DNA from: Butyrivibrio sp.
GTDB lineage: Bacteria > Bacillota > Clostridia > Lachnospirales > Lachnospiraceae
NCBI GenBank assembly: GCA_017470505.1
Contig: JAFUYO010000013.1
Coordinates: 124,001-188,000, forward strand
Direction of reading: 5' to 3'
Length of the DNA stretch: 64,000 nt
Position numbers and translations under genes: made by a program. The notes under the pieces are model-generated. The model did not search any database and was not told the DNA's origin. It worked only from the letters and a program-made list of their open reading frames with translations. Positions 17,902 to 27,377 of the stretch are shown piece after piece; positions within the stretch are counted from its first letter, which is position 1; each line of letters opens with the position of its first letter.

Positions 17902-17944
17902 ATAAAAATAATACGGATTGATTTTACTATCAGTCCGCATTATT
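17902..17944 (-). terminator. Intrinsic terminator after the EAL-domain gene
   Basis: A stem with arms AATAATGCGGACTGAT and ATCAATCCGTATTATT (two mismatches) and a six-base loop, followed on the minus strand by TTTATTG. It ends about 20 bases before the hisS coding start, so the hisS promoter may overlap it. Confidence 0.75.
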
Positions 17945-17965
17945 TGCAATCATTTTACGTTTATA

Positions 17966-19924
17966 TCATGCGTTGTGCTGCCTCAAAAAGTCAAGGAACT
18001 GATCCCTGGGCATCGGCCTTGCGTAAAAGAATCCCTGGATGTGCTCACACCCGAGCCTTATTATCTGTTTGGCCTGCTCCTCGGTCTCAACGCCCTCCGC
18101 CACGATCTCTTTCCCGAGGGACTTTATGATCTTGACGAGGTTAAACATCACCATGTAGTGGGTGCCTGACTCAAAAGCCGACTGCACAATGCTCTTGTCG
18201 AGCTTAAAGAGCTCAACCGGTAGAGTCGCAATTCTGGCGATATTGGAGTAGCCCGTTCCAAAATCATCCATGGAAAAAGACATCCCGTAGTCTCGGAGCT
18301 TTTTGATGTTCTCATCCATCGCCTGGGTGAGCCCCTCCTCAAAGGTCTCCGTTATCTCAAGGTTTATCCTGTCGGGGGGTATTTTGTATTTTTTTAGTGT
18401 ATTTATGACGCTATCCGAGAGGTTTGTCTGGATGCAGTCAACCACCGAGAGGTTGACCTCCGCGTACTTAAGCCCCAGGTCTATAGCCTCGGTATTTGCC
18501 AGCATATCGCAGACAGATGAGAGAACGTAGCTGTCGATTGCTATGACAGATCCGTTTCTCTCCGCAACCGGCATGAAGACTGCGGGGGATATGAAACCCA
18601 GGTGCGGATCCTTTAGGCGCAGCAGCGCCTCGCAGGATGAGAACTTTCCCTCCTTCGGGCTGTAGATTGGCTGGTAGTAAACCTCCAGAAGTCCGTCGTC
18701 GAGAGCTCTTTTCACGATGGAATCGATCTTCTTGTCGTGCTCAACGTGCTTTAAATTAAGGTCTGAGACCCTCAGTATATCCCTGTTCTGGCGAAGCATA
18801 ACCTTCTTGATGACGCCCCTTACCTCGTTAAATTTGTCCACCGAGTCCACTTCATCCGGGAAGCCGATCGCAAAGAGATTCTGATAAAGCCTTATCTCTT
18901 TTCCGCCAATGACCCAGGTGTCCCTGAATCTCTTTTTTATCTGCTCTGCAGTCTTGAGGATAACGGGGTCGTCAGGCTCCGCCTCAGAGAAGATGAGAAT
19001 ATAGGTTGAGTCGTCGGTGTAGTATACGTTTCCTCCGGGACAGAGCTGCCCCAGGTATGACGTTATCTGTGTCAGGAGCTCTGAGATCATCTCTACCGGC
19101 TGCCCGCCTATTATCACGTCGAGCCTCTCAATAGATACGCCCAGGATTGAAAAGACCTTCTTCTGTATGAGGTTGTTGGACACCGCAAAGGTGAGCGCAT
19201 TTTTGGTCCCTGCTCCCGACATCGAATCGGTGAACTCACTCGGGTTCTGGAAGGTGTAAACGCATAGCAGCAGCGCGATAGATACAGAAAACTCAAAAAT
19301 CGAGCTCGACCTGGTCAGTATCCTTATCGGGATGCCGGCCAGCATGAGGAAGTAATAGATGACCAGCGAGATAAACTTCTCGGTGGACAGACTCCTTGCA
19401 TACTTGATGTACAGGGTACCGGCATAGGCGAAATAAATAAAAAGACATATATTGACCGATGCTCCCTGCGGATAGTTGTACTGAACCTCTCCCATTTCAT
19501 CAAAGGTAAAGAAGTAGTCCGTCACAAAACCGGACAGAAAAAAGAGAACTGCATACAATAAAGGAAGAAACAGGAGAGTTCTCTTTATAAGGCTCTTTCT
19601 CTCTACATTAAAGATCGCCATCACGTAGAGCATCGACAGATATGAGATCAGATATGTGCAGATCTTTTCGACGATCACCAGAAAAACATTGGTCTCATAG
19701 CTCATCACCGAGCGGAAAAAGTCGGAGAACATCCACAGATGATGGAAGAGCCCCGCCAGATTCAGCACGAGGGCATCAAAAATAATCATTCCAAAAATCC
19801 GCTTCTGCTTGTTGTTGTGGAGTTCCTCCAGCGCGTTGATTATCAGCGTAACAAAGATCAGAAGCAGCGATGCAATGGTAAAACATATATTATAATTTTG
19901 AGGATTGATTATAATTTCCATCAT
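17966..19924 (-). CDS. 7-TM sensor with degenerate GGDEF and intact EAL domain
   Basis: A 652-residue membrane protein predicted to hydrolyse c-di-GMP. Seven hydrophobic helices fill residues 1-230. The middle region resembles a GGDEF fold but has YTDDSTYILIF where the signature should be, so it should not make c-di-GMP. The EAL domain (about 395-645) keeps CEALLRLKD, NLSVVD, EITETFEEG, MDDFGTGYSN, KLDKS and VAEGVETEEQ, all needed for activity. The start overlaps the stop of the upstream gene as TAATG, so the two are translationally coupled and may form a complex. Confidence 0.9.
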   Translation of the reverse strand: MMEIIINPQNYNICFTIASLLLIFVTLIINALEELHNNKQKRIFGMIIFDALVLNLAGLFHHLWMFSDFFRSVMSYETNVFLVIVEKICTYLISYLSMLYVMAIFNVERKSLIKRTLLFLPLLYAVLFFLSGFVTDYFFTFDEMGEVQYNYPQGASVNICLFIYFAYAGTLYIKYARSLSTEKFISLVIYYFLMLAGIPIRILTRSSSIFEFSVSIALLLCVYTFQNPSEFTDSMSGAGTKNALTFAVSNNLIQKKVFSILGVSIERLDVIIGGQPVEMISELLTQITSYLGQLCPGGNVYYTDDSTYILIFSEAEPDDPVILKTAEQIKKRFRDTWVIGGKEIRLYQNLFAIGFPDEVDSVDKFNEVRGVIKKVMLRQNRDILRVSDLNLKHVEHDKKIDSIVKRALDDGLLEVYYQPIYSPKEGKFSSCEALLRLKDPHLGFISPAVFMPVAERNGSVIAIDSYVLSSVCDMLANTEAIDLGLKYAEVNLSVVDCIQTNLSDSVINTLKKYKIPPDRINLEITETFEEGLTQAMDENIKKLRDYGMSFSMDDFGTGYSNIARIATLPVELFKLDKSIVQSAFESGTHYMVMFNLVKIIKSLGKEIVAEGVETEEQAKQIIRLGCEHIQGFFYARPMPRDQFLDFLRQHNA

Positions 19925-21876
19925 TAACCCTCAGCAAAATAAGAATCGATAACTCCGGCAAAAGAGCTGTCCTTGACAGGTGCCCCCAGATAGTCGCCCA
20001 TCAGGAAGTCGCAGCCAAGCTCCTCCGCCATTTTCTGCTCTGTGGCAGAAGATATGTCACTTGCTCCCACAAATATACTGATATCGTGGAAAAGACCAAC
20101 CATCCCCTTTGTCACCTGCTTCATGCTCTCGGATTGTGAAGCCTTGACGAGGACGTCGTGGTCTAGATTGATCTGGGTTACGGGGAGCTCTAATATCTTA
20201 TCCAGATCTCCGTAGCCGCTTCCGAATCTGTCAACAATAACAGAGCACTTCATGTCTCCCCAGAGCTTTATGTTGCGCTCCGCGATATTGTTCATGGTAG
20301 TAATCGTGGTCTCGGAGAGCTTGAGCGTTATCCAGGTAGCCTCCGCCCTCTCCTCACGCAGTATCTTTTTGATGCGCCTGATGAAATCATTCCTGGAGAT
20401 CTCTCCCTGACTCATACCGACGATCGCCCTGTACTTGCCGTTCTTGTCCCCGGCATTCCAGAACGCGAGCGATCTGCAGGCGCTGCGGAAGACGAACTCA
20501 TCCGAATCCAGAAGAGCCTGTGTCACCTTGACGTCAGGAATATGTCCGCGCATGTCGATTTCGTTCCCGTACTCATCGATCGGGAAGTAGTAGACATCCG
20601 CGTTGTAATTGATCTTGTATATTTTGGACAGAACCGGCTGGAACTTGATGACAGTCGACTTGTCGTCTATGCTGTTCCTTGCGATGATATCGTAGTCGAG
20701 GCTCTTCTGCATGGGCGAAGACAGCTTCGCACCCACATCAACTATGATATCGCGCTCGGACTCTATGTTCTCCAAAAACAGCTCGACTCTTCCCATGAGC
20801 TCTGCGACCGTCCTGTAGTGGTCGGGATACTTCATGAGGAAGCAGTGCCCCTCTACCCTGATGGCCATGTTGGAGAATCTCCAGGGCTCATGGAGCCTCT
20901 CTGCGATCGCATGGATCAGCGCATCGATCATTTTCTCATCCTCAGAGTGAACAGTCACGGCAAAGACATACTCCGCATACCTGTAGGTATATGTCTGGAG
21001 CCTGTAGTCTGACATTCCAACCCTCTTGAGGTAGGCCGCTATCTTTTTCAGTACCTTCTCAGCCTGCGAATAGCCGATCTCATCGCTGAGTGCCCTTATG
21101 TTGTCTATAGTGACAAAAATGGTCCAGTGGTGGTTCTTCCGCGAGGTCTTTATATCAAGTCCCTCCAAAAAAGCCTTCCTGTTGAGGATATTGAGAGTCT
21201 CATCCACCATCTCGCTGGGATTCTGAAGGGAAATATAAACAAGGGTTATGCTGATGACCCCAAGGAAATTCTCGATGAGGACGGTGGGCAGAAAGTACTG
21301 TATCACAATTCCCGTAACTACAAGAAAAACGTAGGAAAGTACCACAACCTTGGTCCTCACCCTCATGAGCTTCTTGTATCTGAAGGTCATGCTGATGCCG
21401 TAGGTAAGAAAATAGGCGGCAAGCAGGTAATAAATGAAGATAAACGGTCCTCTGTGGTAGATGCCGTTTTCGTCGTAATGAAAAAGTATAGGGACAAACA
21501 GATTGACGATCACAAGAAAAATCCCGATATGGTATCCCAGATAGAGCGATACGTAGTCGGAGCGCTTCCTGAAATCAACATAGATATCGAGAACGGCGTG
21601 GATGTACATCAGGTAATAGAAACCTGAACCCAGATGAAAAATAAAGTAGACCGAGCCCAGCAGCATCTCCAGCGGATGGTACCACCAGGTCTGCATCGGG
21701 TTCATCTGAAGGAACGTCTCCCACCTCTCCGAAAAGGTGGATAGAAACATAGCAAAAAACAGCATGAAATAAGCTCTCTGTCTGTAGGCTGGAACCCATC
21801 TTCTCGACAGAGAGGTAATAGCTATCGTAGCCAGTATGCACATGGCACAAATGTCAAAATAATAGTTATATTGCAT
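19924..21876 (-). CDS. 7-TM protein with degenerate GGDEF and degenerate EAL domains
   Basis: A 650-residue membrane protein built like its downstream partner: seven N-terminal helices (to about 230), a GGDEF-like region and a C-terminal EAL-like region. Both catalytic signatures are lost: RYAEYVFAV replaces GGDEF, no EAL motif is present at VIKFQPVLSK, and VDRFGSGYGD replaces the DDFGTGYS metal motif. It is therefore probably a sensor or c-di-GMP receptor rather than an enzyme. The ATG has GGAGACAGGC directly upstream. Confidence 0.82.
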   Translation of the reverse strand: MQYNYYFDICAMCILATIAITSLSRRWVPAYRQRAYFMLFFAMFLSTFSERWETFLQMNPMQTWWYHPLEMLLGSVYFIFHLGSGFYYLMYIHAVLDIYVDFRKRSDYVSLYLGYHIGIFLVIVNLFVPILFHYDENGIYHRGPFIFIYYLLAAYFLTYGISMTFRYKKLMRVRTKVVVLSYVFLVVTGIVIQYFLPTVLIENFLGVISITLVYISLQNPSEMVDETLNILNRKAFLEGLDIKTSRKNHHWTIFVTIDNIRALSDEIGYSQAEKVLKKIAAYLKRVGMSDYRLQTYTYRYAEYVFAVTVHSEDEKMIDALIHAIAERLHEPWRFSNMAIRVEGHCFLMKYPDHYRTVAELMGRVELFLENIESERDIIVDVGAKLSSPMQKSLDYDIIARNSIDDKSTVIKFQPVLSKIYKINYNADVYYFPIDEYGNEIDMRGHIPDVKVTQALLDSDEFVFRSACRSLAFWNAGDKNGKYRAIVGMSQGEISRNDFIRRIKKILREERAEATWITLKLSETTITTMNNIAERNIKLWGDMKCSVIVDRFGSGYGDLDKILELPVTQINLDHDVLVKASQSESMKQVTKGMVGLFHDISIFVGASDISSATEQKMAEELGCDFLMGDYLGAPVKDSSFAGVIDSYFAEG

Positions 21877-21903
21877 GCCTGTCTCCGGCAGTTAACTCAT
21901 ACG

Positions 21904-21945
21904 AAAATAGTGTTATTGGAGATAAAAAACTCCAACAACACTATT
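21904..21945 (-). terminator. Hairpin terminator after the GH35 gene
   Basis: Arms AATAGTGTT-TTGGAG and CTCCAA-AACACTATT pair almost perfectly around an A-rich loop, ten bases past the GH35 stop, and the minus strand continues ATTTTCG. The arms are symmetric enough to work in either direction. Confidence 0.65.
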
Positions 21946-21955
21946 ATACGTCATA

Positions 21956-24154
21956 TTATGCAATTTTAATACAATATTGAACTATTAAATGAATATAAAA
22001 AATTTGTGATGCTTTTCCATCCTGCATTTCGGGCCATGTCTGAAGATAAACCTTATCTCCCTCGAATAGGGGTTCAAGCTCTGCCGTAAACTCCAGGGTA
22101 TCAGACTCTCCGTACCTGTCGATAAATCTCTTAAGTCCGATCTCCCAGAGCTGCCCTGTGTAGAAGCTGTCTGCGGCGAGCTTACCGTCTTTATAAAGGC
22201 CTGCGGTGTTCGCCGCATACTCTATCTGCGCAAAGATTTCCTCTGCCCCGGCAAGGCTCCCGGGAAGCTTAACCGCATACGAGTCACCACTTATCTTTTC
22301 GAAGGATGCCCTCTGAGTGCAGGTGAGAGTCTCCTTCCCCTCATAGATTGCAAATATATCGCTGCCGGCAAAATCAGAAATCTCTACCGCACTCTTCAAA
22401 AGTTCAAAACTGTCAGGAGTCTTAGGAAGCTCAGGAAGAGACCTGAATAAAGCCTTCTTCTGACCTTCGCTATCACTTACCTGAACGTAGAGGTTTACGC
22501 TTCCACCTTCTTCTGTAACCGCCTCTCCATCGGAGATCACGAGGAAATCCCTGCCCTGTATGTTAACTTTTACCGAATGTATGGCTTCATTTTTGGTGAT
22601 AATAACGATCCTGTTTCCGCCGATATCGCCCTTTATGTCAGCTGAAACCTCCCTTTCAGTGTCGGTGTAGAACACGTACACATCTCCTTCAGCCGCAGCG
22701 CCGCGAAGGATGCACAGAGGCGTCGCATCTATAGTCAGAAGAGCCTTATCCCCTACAGGTAGGTTAAACGGATAGAAGAAGTAGTCGCCGTCCGACACAT
22801 CTCTTTTGGCAAAAGAGATAATCCTTCCTCCTCTCTCATCGAAGGCAGTCAGCTCAACATCCCTGTGGTCTGCCATCCTGTAGCGTCTCTGGTAGTTGTT
22901 CACAAAAAGATATCCCGACATATATCTTGCGCCGCCAAAGGTTATCTCCTTGCATCTTGCGGAGGTGCGAAGGCTGTCAAAGTCATCAGGCTTTGAGGGG
23001 TTGCCAGGCTGCTCAACATACTTCATGTCGGTCAGATCATCACCGAAATCATGGATAAAGGTTCCGATGAGGCGCACTCTCCTGTAGGTGTCCTCCATCT
23101 GCCCATACTCGCGAAGGGGCGCGTTGAAGTCGTAGGAGCAGATAGGAAGGTCGTTGGGATAGCCCGTCTCTTTGCTCTCCTGCAATGTTGTGAGCTTCCC
23201 CTCGGGGTTGGTACCTCCGTGGTACATGTAGTAGCCGATGAGGTTTGCGCCGCTCCCGAGTTTAGTCATCGTCATCGCCTCGGTATCCTCTCCCGTGGCA
23301 ATGCATCTCCTGTGCTTTGTGACCTGCAGTCCTCCTCCGAGTTCGCAGGTCAGATACGGGAACCTGTCCATATCAAAGGTGATACCGACGCCGAGTCCGT
23401 GGTCGGAGCCTATGTTGTGGTCGTTCCTCTCCCTCGTAAATACATAGTTTCCGCTCGGCTCTATCTCAGTCAGTCTCTGATCCCAGGGCGCCTCGCAGTA
23501 GCCTCCCATGACGGGCAGCATTCCGCCTGTGACGGCTCCGCCCCAGCCTGTCGCCGTGTATATGGGAACCTCGAACCCTATCTCTTTTGCCATGGCAAGG
23601 AGAGTCTTCATGTGCTCCTCGCCCTCCTGCCCGTTAAGTCCTCCGCAGTGGCCGTACTCGTTCTCAATCTGAACTCCGATGACAGGGCCTCCGTCCTTTA
23701 AAAAAGATCCTTTTGCCTGTTCATATATCTTTTCATAGAAGGTCTTAACGTGCTCGAGGTAGGCGGGTGCGTTACTTCTTGGCTCGTACCCCTTGTCCCT
23801 GGCATCCTGAAGGAGCCAGTCGGGGAAGCCTCCGTTTCTTACCTCTCCGTGAGCCCAGGGGCCGATCCTTAAAATGCTGTAGAGGCCGACTTTTTTGATT
23901 GTATCGAGGAATTTCTTTAAATCCCTGTCGCCCGAAAAGTCATACTCGCCCTTTACTTCCTCGTGATGGATCCAAATGACATAGAGCGATACGATGTCTA
24001 TGCCGCCTGCCTTCATCTTGGTCAGCTCCTGCTCCCAGTATTTGTTTGGATACCTCGAAAAATGCATCTCTCCCATCATGGGGAACCATCTCCTGCCGTC
24101 CACCATGATGCTGACAGGATCGTAGGTGATTTTTGAATCCTTTGTGATATTCAT
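21956..24154 (-). CDS. Beta-galactosidase, glycoside hydrolase family 35
   Basis: A 732-residue cytoplasmic glycosidase that removes terminal beta-galactose. The catalytic TIM barrel occupies the first 330 residues, starting DGRRWFPMMGEMHFSRYP. The acid/base is E166 in QIENEYGH and the nucleophile is E271 in LTCELGGG. The C-terminal half is beta-rich and typical of the family. No signal peptide is present, so the substrate must be imported. The ATG follows AAGGAG by seven bases. It stands alone between two hairpins, with no transporter next to it. Confidence 0.92.
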   Translation of the reverse strand: MNITKDSKITYDPVSIMVDGRRWFPMMGEMHFSRYPNKYWEQELTKMKAGGIDIVSLYVIWIHHEEVKGEYDFSGDRDLKKFLDTIKKVGLYSILRIGPWAHGEVRNGGFPDWLLQDARDKGYEPRSNAPAYLEHVKTFYEKIYEQAKGSFLKDGGPVIGVQIENEYGHCGGLNGQEGEEHMKTLLAMAKEIGFEVPIYTATGWGGAVTGGMLPVMGGYCEAPWDQRLTEIEPSGNYVFTRERNDHNIGSDHGLGVGITFDMDRFPYLTCELGGGLQVTKHRRCIATGEDTEAMTMTKLGSGANLIGYYMYHGGTNPEGKLTTLQESKETGYPNDLPICSYDFNAPLREYGQMEDTYRRVRLIGTFIHDFGDDLTDMKYVEQPGNPSKPDDFDSLRTSARCKEITFGGARYMSGYLFVNNYQRRYRMADHRDVELTAFDERGGRIISFAKRDVSDGDYFFYPFNLPVGDKALLTIDATPLCILRGAAAEGDVYVFYTDTEREVSADIKGDIGGNRIVIITKNEAIHSVKVNIQGRDFLVISDGEAVTEEGGSVNLYVQVSDSEGQKKALFRSLPELPKTPDSFELLKSAVEISDFAGSDIFAIYEGKETLTCTQRASFEKISGDSYAVKLPGSLAGAEEIFAQIEYAANTAGLYKDGKLAADSFYTGQLWEIGLKRFIDRYGESDTLEFTAELEPLFEGDKVYLQTWPEMQDGKASQIFYIHLIVQYCIKIA

Positions 24155-24175
24155 AAGCCAGCTCCTTGTCTTTTG

Positions 24176-24238
24176 GGTACGCCGTAATTAGCTACTGACG
24201 AGCTGCCATTTGCCGGTCAGTACTTTTTTATGCGTACC
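24176..24238. other. Nested inverted repeat upstream of GH35
   Basis: GGTACGC (24176-24182) pairs with GCGTACC (24232-24238), and inside it TACTGAC (24193-24199) pairs with GTCAGTA (24216-24222). It lies between the dprA end and the GH35 start, so it could be the dprA terminator or a GH35 leader structure. A T run (TTTTTT) at 24224-24229 is inside the stem on the plus strand. Confidence 0.5.
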
Positions 24239-24305
24239 TGATTCTTTATGGTTTTGTCATCTAAAAAGTTTATAATGCGCAGTTTTTTTTGTCAATTAAT
24301 CCGGT

Positions 24306-25547
24306 TTACGCTATTTTCCTATAGTAGGCTCCGTCCTGTGCTATCTTTCCGGTGTAGGTCATGTCCATCAGGGTTGATAAAAGCACAGGGACTGATATGT
24401 TCTTTCCCTTTTTGTAGAGTTCTTCAAGTATGAAGGACGTCGAGACCGGGATGATGTCCACGATCTGCATTATCTCATCCTCCATGGAAAGCTCCCGCAG
24501 AGGTGACATCTCATCGCCTTCGGCATCCGGTTCATTCTTGGGAGATACATTGTCATTTTCAGTACCATTTATATCTATGACAATTCTCTGGCTGTCACGC
24601 ACTGCTAAATCTGCAGTCTTGTAACTCGTATTCGGATTATTTTCATTCGATTCACTTGCCGCGCAGTATCTTATTTTCAGACCGCTCAGCCTCTCAAGCA
24701 CATCCTCAACGCAGGCTGCGACCCCGGCGCCGTCCCTTATGAGGTGGTTGCAGCCATCGCTCAGGCGGTCAGTTGCTCTCCCGGGGACTGCGAGAACCTC
24801 TTTTCCCTGCTCAAGTGCCGTCTCAACGGTTATAGAAGTCCCTGACCTCTGCCTTGCCTCCACAACGAGGAGGACGTCTGAGAGGGCGCTGATTATCCGG
24901 TTTCTCGCAGGGAAAAGCCTTGCCTCGGGCATCGTTCCGGGCGGGTACTCTGAGATGAGGCCGCCGTTTTTTGCGAGCGCATCATAGACGTCCCCATTCT
25001 CCGGCGGGTAACAGATATCAACTCCGCACCCGAGAATGCCAAAGCTGCTGCCGTTAACCGAGAGTGCTGCCGCCTGCGCTATTGAGTCGACACCTCTCGC
25101 CATTCCGCTTATCACTTGAACTCCCGCAAGGGCAAGCCCCCTGCCGAAGAGCCTCGCCATGTATCTTCCGTAGTCGGAGCACATCCTCGCGCCAACAATT
25201 GACACCGAAGGAACCGACGGGTCAGGGAGCCTTCCCTTTACATATATCGCAAAGGGCGCATCGGGTATGTTCTTCAGCTTTTCAGGAAAGTCCTCATCTA
25301 TCCTCGAGATGAACCTTATCCCGCTGCCAGACAGCTTTTTCTTTTCCCTGTCAAAGTTCCAGTAGTAGCGCGAGTTCTCAATATTTTTTACCTGTTTCTC
25401 TGTCAGAAGGTGCTTTAGGTCCTTCGGGCTCATCTCGTAGATCTCCCTGCAGCTGAGCCCCGTTACAAGGAGCTTTTCAACACTTCTGTTTCCAATTCCC
25501 GGCACGTTAAAGAGCCAGTATGCGTAATCTTTTTCTGTAATTTCCAA
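24306..25547 (-). CDS. dprA: DNA-processing protein DprA
   Basis: Binds incoming single-stranded DNA and loads RecA during transformation. The Rossmann-like core shows SIVGARMCSDYG, ISGMARGVDSIAQ, GILGCGVDICYPPEN and the long signature ISEYPPGTMPEARLFPARNR. After about residue 300 there is a low-complexity acidic linker, then a C-terminal winged-helix (DML1-like) region, making it somewhat long at 413 residues. The start is TTG, four bases after yifB, with GGAGGA overlapping the yifB stop, so the genes are coupled. Confidence 0.94.
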   Translation of the reverse strand: MEITEKDYAYWLFNVPGIGNRSVEKLLVTGLSCREIYEMSPKDLKHLLTEKQVKNIENSRYYWNFDREKKKLSGSGIRFISRIDEDFPEKLKNIPDAPFAIYVKGRLPDPSVPSVSIVGARMCSDYGRYMARLFGRGLALAGVQVISGMARGVDSIAQAAALSVNGSSFGILGCGVDICYPPENGDVYDALAKNGGLISEYPPGTMPEARLFPARNRIISALSDVLLVVEARQRSGTSITVETALEQGKEVLAVPGRATDRLSDGCNHLIRDGAGVAACVEDVLERLSGLKIRYCAASESNENNPNTSYKTADLAVRDSQRIVIDINGTENDNVSPKNEPDAEGDEMSPLRELSMEDEIMQIVDIIPVSTSFILEELYKKGKNISVPVLLSTLMDMTYTGKIAQDGAYYRKIA

Positions 25548-25551
25548 ATCT

Positions 25552-27123
25552 TTATTCCTCCGTCTGTGACCAGTATTTTCCGTCGGTGATGCGATAGCCC
25601 ACCGCTTCCATCAGATGTATCTGTCTTATATCTAAAGAGCCGTCAAGGTCCGCGATGGTCCTTGCAACCCTCAGTATCTTGTGATAGCTCCTCGCAGAGA
25701 GCTCCATGCTGCAAAAGACCTGCTCAAGGTAGGCGCTCTCCCTGCCGCCCAGAGCGCAGTACTTCTCTATGTCCTTTGGCGTCATCTCAGAGTTGAACCT
25801 TATGTCCGTTCCCTTAAATCTATCCTCCTGGACTTTCCTTGCCCGCAGGACCCTCTCACGTATTACTGCGCTCGTCTCATTTATATTCTCTCCTCCCCTC
25901 ACTGCAAGGTCCGCGATGTCGATCCTCGGCGCTTCGACGCAGATGTCTACCCTGTCGAGAATCGGCCCCGATATGTGGGATAAGTACCGCCTTATCTCGT
26001 TGGGCGTACACTTGCACCTGTTCCTGTCGGGGTAATAGCCGCAGGGACAGGGGTTAAGCGCCCCTACCAGCTGAAACGATGCGGGATATGTGATCGTCCC
26101 CATGTTCCTAACGATGTGGACATGTCGGTCCTCCAATGGCTCGCGCAAAAGGTCCAGCTTGCCCCTCGGAAACTCAGGCATCTCATCCAGGAAAAGGACT
26201 CCCCTGTGTGCGAGGGATATGAGCCCCGGGCGCGGAGTCGTCCCTCCTCCGACAAGAGCTGCGTCCGTCACAAGGTGATGGGTGCTCATAAAGGGTCTCT
26301 TCGTGATAAGGGCCTTCCCCTCGCCCAGCATACCCGCTACTGAATATATGGTTGAGACCTCAAGGCTCTCATCGAGGGATAAGGGCGGCAGGATTGTGGG
26401 AATTCGCTTTGCGACCATACTCTTTCCGGCCCCCGGAGGGCCGATCAGCATCAGATGGTGAAAGCCCGCAGCTGCAATCTCCGCAGCTCTTTTCACACCT
26501 GCCTGGCCGTTGATATCGGAAAAGTCCAGATTCTCATCGCTGTAGTCTTCCTCCTCCAAAAGCTTTTTGGCATCGACCTTCATGGGCGGAATGAGGCGCT
26601 CCCTCTCATCAAAAGGCGCATTCAGATACACAGCCGCCTCCTGGAGGGAACTGACTCCGATGACATTGATCCCCTCGACGACTGCGCCCTCTCTCGCATT
26701 TCCCTTAGGCAGGATGACGCAGCGAAAGCCCATCTCCCTGGCCCTCGCAACTACCGGAAGAACGCCCTTTATGTTTTTCACCTCGCCGTCAAGACTAAGC
26801 TCCCCTAAAACCACGGTTTTTTCGAGACTCTTCTGGTCTATCACTCCGAGGGATATCATGACCCCCACCGCTATCGGGAGGTCAACTACAACGCCCGTCT
26901 TTCTGATGTCCACGGGCGATAAGTTGACCGTTATCCTGGCGGGCGGGAGCTTTTGCCCTGCGTTCCTCAGAGCAACCTTGACGCGCTCCGCCGCCTCTTT
27001 TACCTCAGAGCTCATAAATCCCACCATATTAAAGCACGGGAGGCCGTCAGAGACATCCACCTCTACCTGCATGAGGTACGGCGCGATGCCCTGCGCAGCT
27101 CCCGAAGTAACTGAACTGAACAT
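25552..27123 (-). CDS. yifB: YifB/ComM-family AAA+ ATPase
   Basis: A magnesium-chelatase-like AAA+ protein; the ComM branch acts as a branch-migration helicase in natural transformation. Order: N-terminal ChlI/Lon-like domain (to about 180), AAA+ module with GPPGAGKSMVAKR and a FLDEMPEF Walker B, the conserved NPCPCGYYPD region, and a C-terminal Mg-chelatase domain. I chose the ATG at 27121-27123 (MFSSVTSGAAQG) with GGAGG six bases upstream; 53 extra upstream codons are open but carry no family similarity. Its coupling with dprA fits a DNA-uptake role. Confidence 0.94.
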   Translation of the reverse strand: MFSSVTSGAAQGIAPYLMQVEVDVSDGLPCFNMVGFMSSEVKEAAERVKVALRNAGQKLPPARITVNLSPVDIRKTGVVVDLPIAVGVMISLGVIDQKSLEKTVVLGELSLDGEVKNIKGVLPVVARAREMGFRCVILPKGNAREGAVVEGINVIGVSSLQEAAVYLNAPFDERERLIPPMKVDAKKLLEEEDYSDENLDFSDINGQAGVKRAAEIAAAGFHHLMLIGPPGAGKSMVAKRIPTILPPLSLDESLEVSTIYSVAGMLGEGKALITKRPFMSTHHLVTDAALVGGGTTPRPGLISLAHRGVLFLDEMPEFPRGKLDLLREPLEDRHVHIVRNMGTITYPASFQLVGALNPCPCGYYPDRNRCKCTPNEIRRYLSHISGPILDRVDICVEAPRIDIADLAVRGGENINETSAVIRERVLRARKVQEDRFKGTDIRFNSEMTPKDIEKYCALGGRESAYLEQVFCSMELSARSYHKILRVARTIADLDGSLDIRQIHLMEAVGYRITDGKYWSQTEE

Positions 27124-27254
27124 ACTGCTCCTCCTTCGTGATGGCATAACAAAAAAGCCATCCACAATCATTTTTATTCTGTAATGGTATTGTTCTATCC
27201 GTGAAACGGACAGATTCATCAAGAGATGATGTTGAATTGATTTCAATAAATTAT

Positions 27255-27289
27255 AAAAAGTTTCGACCTGTTGATTATACAACAGGTCG
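27255..27289 (-). terminator. Intrinsic terminator after pilT
   Basis: CGACCTGTTG and CAACAGGTCG (27264-27289) make a perfect 10-bp stem with a six-base loop, followed on the minus strand by AAACTTTTT. It ends the pilT transcript, so yifB-dprA should start from its own promoter in 27124-27254. Confidence 0.82.
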
Positions 27290-27377
27290 GAGAAAAAATC
27301 TTTACATTTTTATAATTTTGATACAAATATTTCTACATATATGCATTTGCTCCGCCCCGGCCGATAACCTGATTATT

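Noticed and set aside
23051-23701. Open frame of 216 codons on the plus strand
   Set aside because: It lies wholly inside the GH35 gene in antisense, has no ribosome site and resembles no protein; it is a by-product of codon bias.
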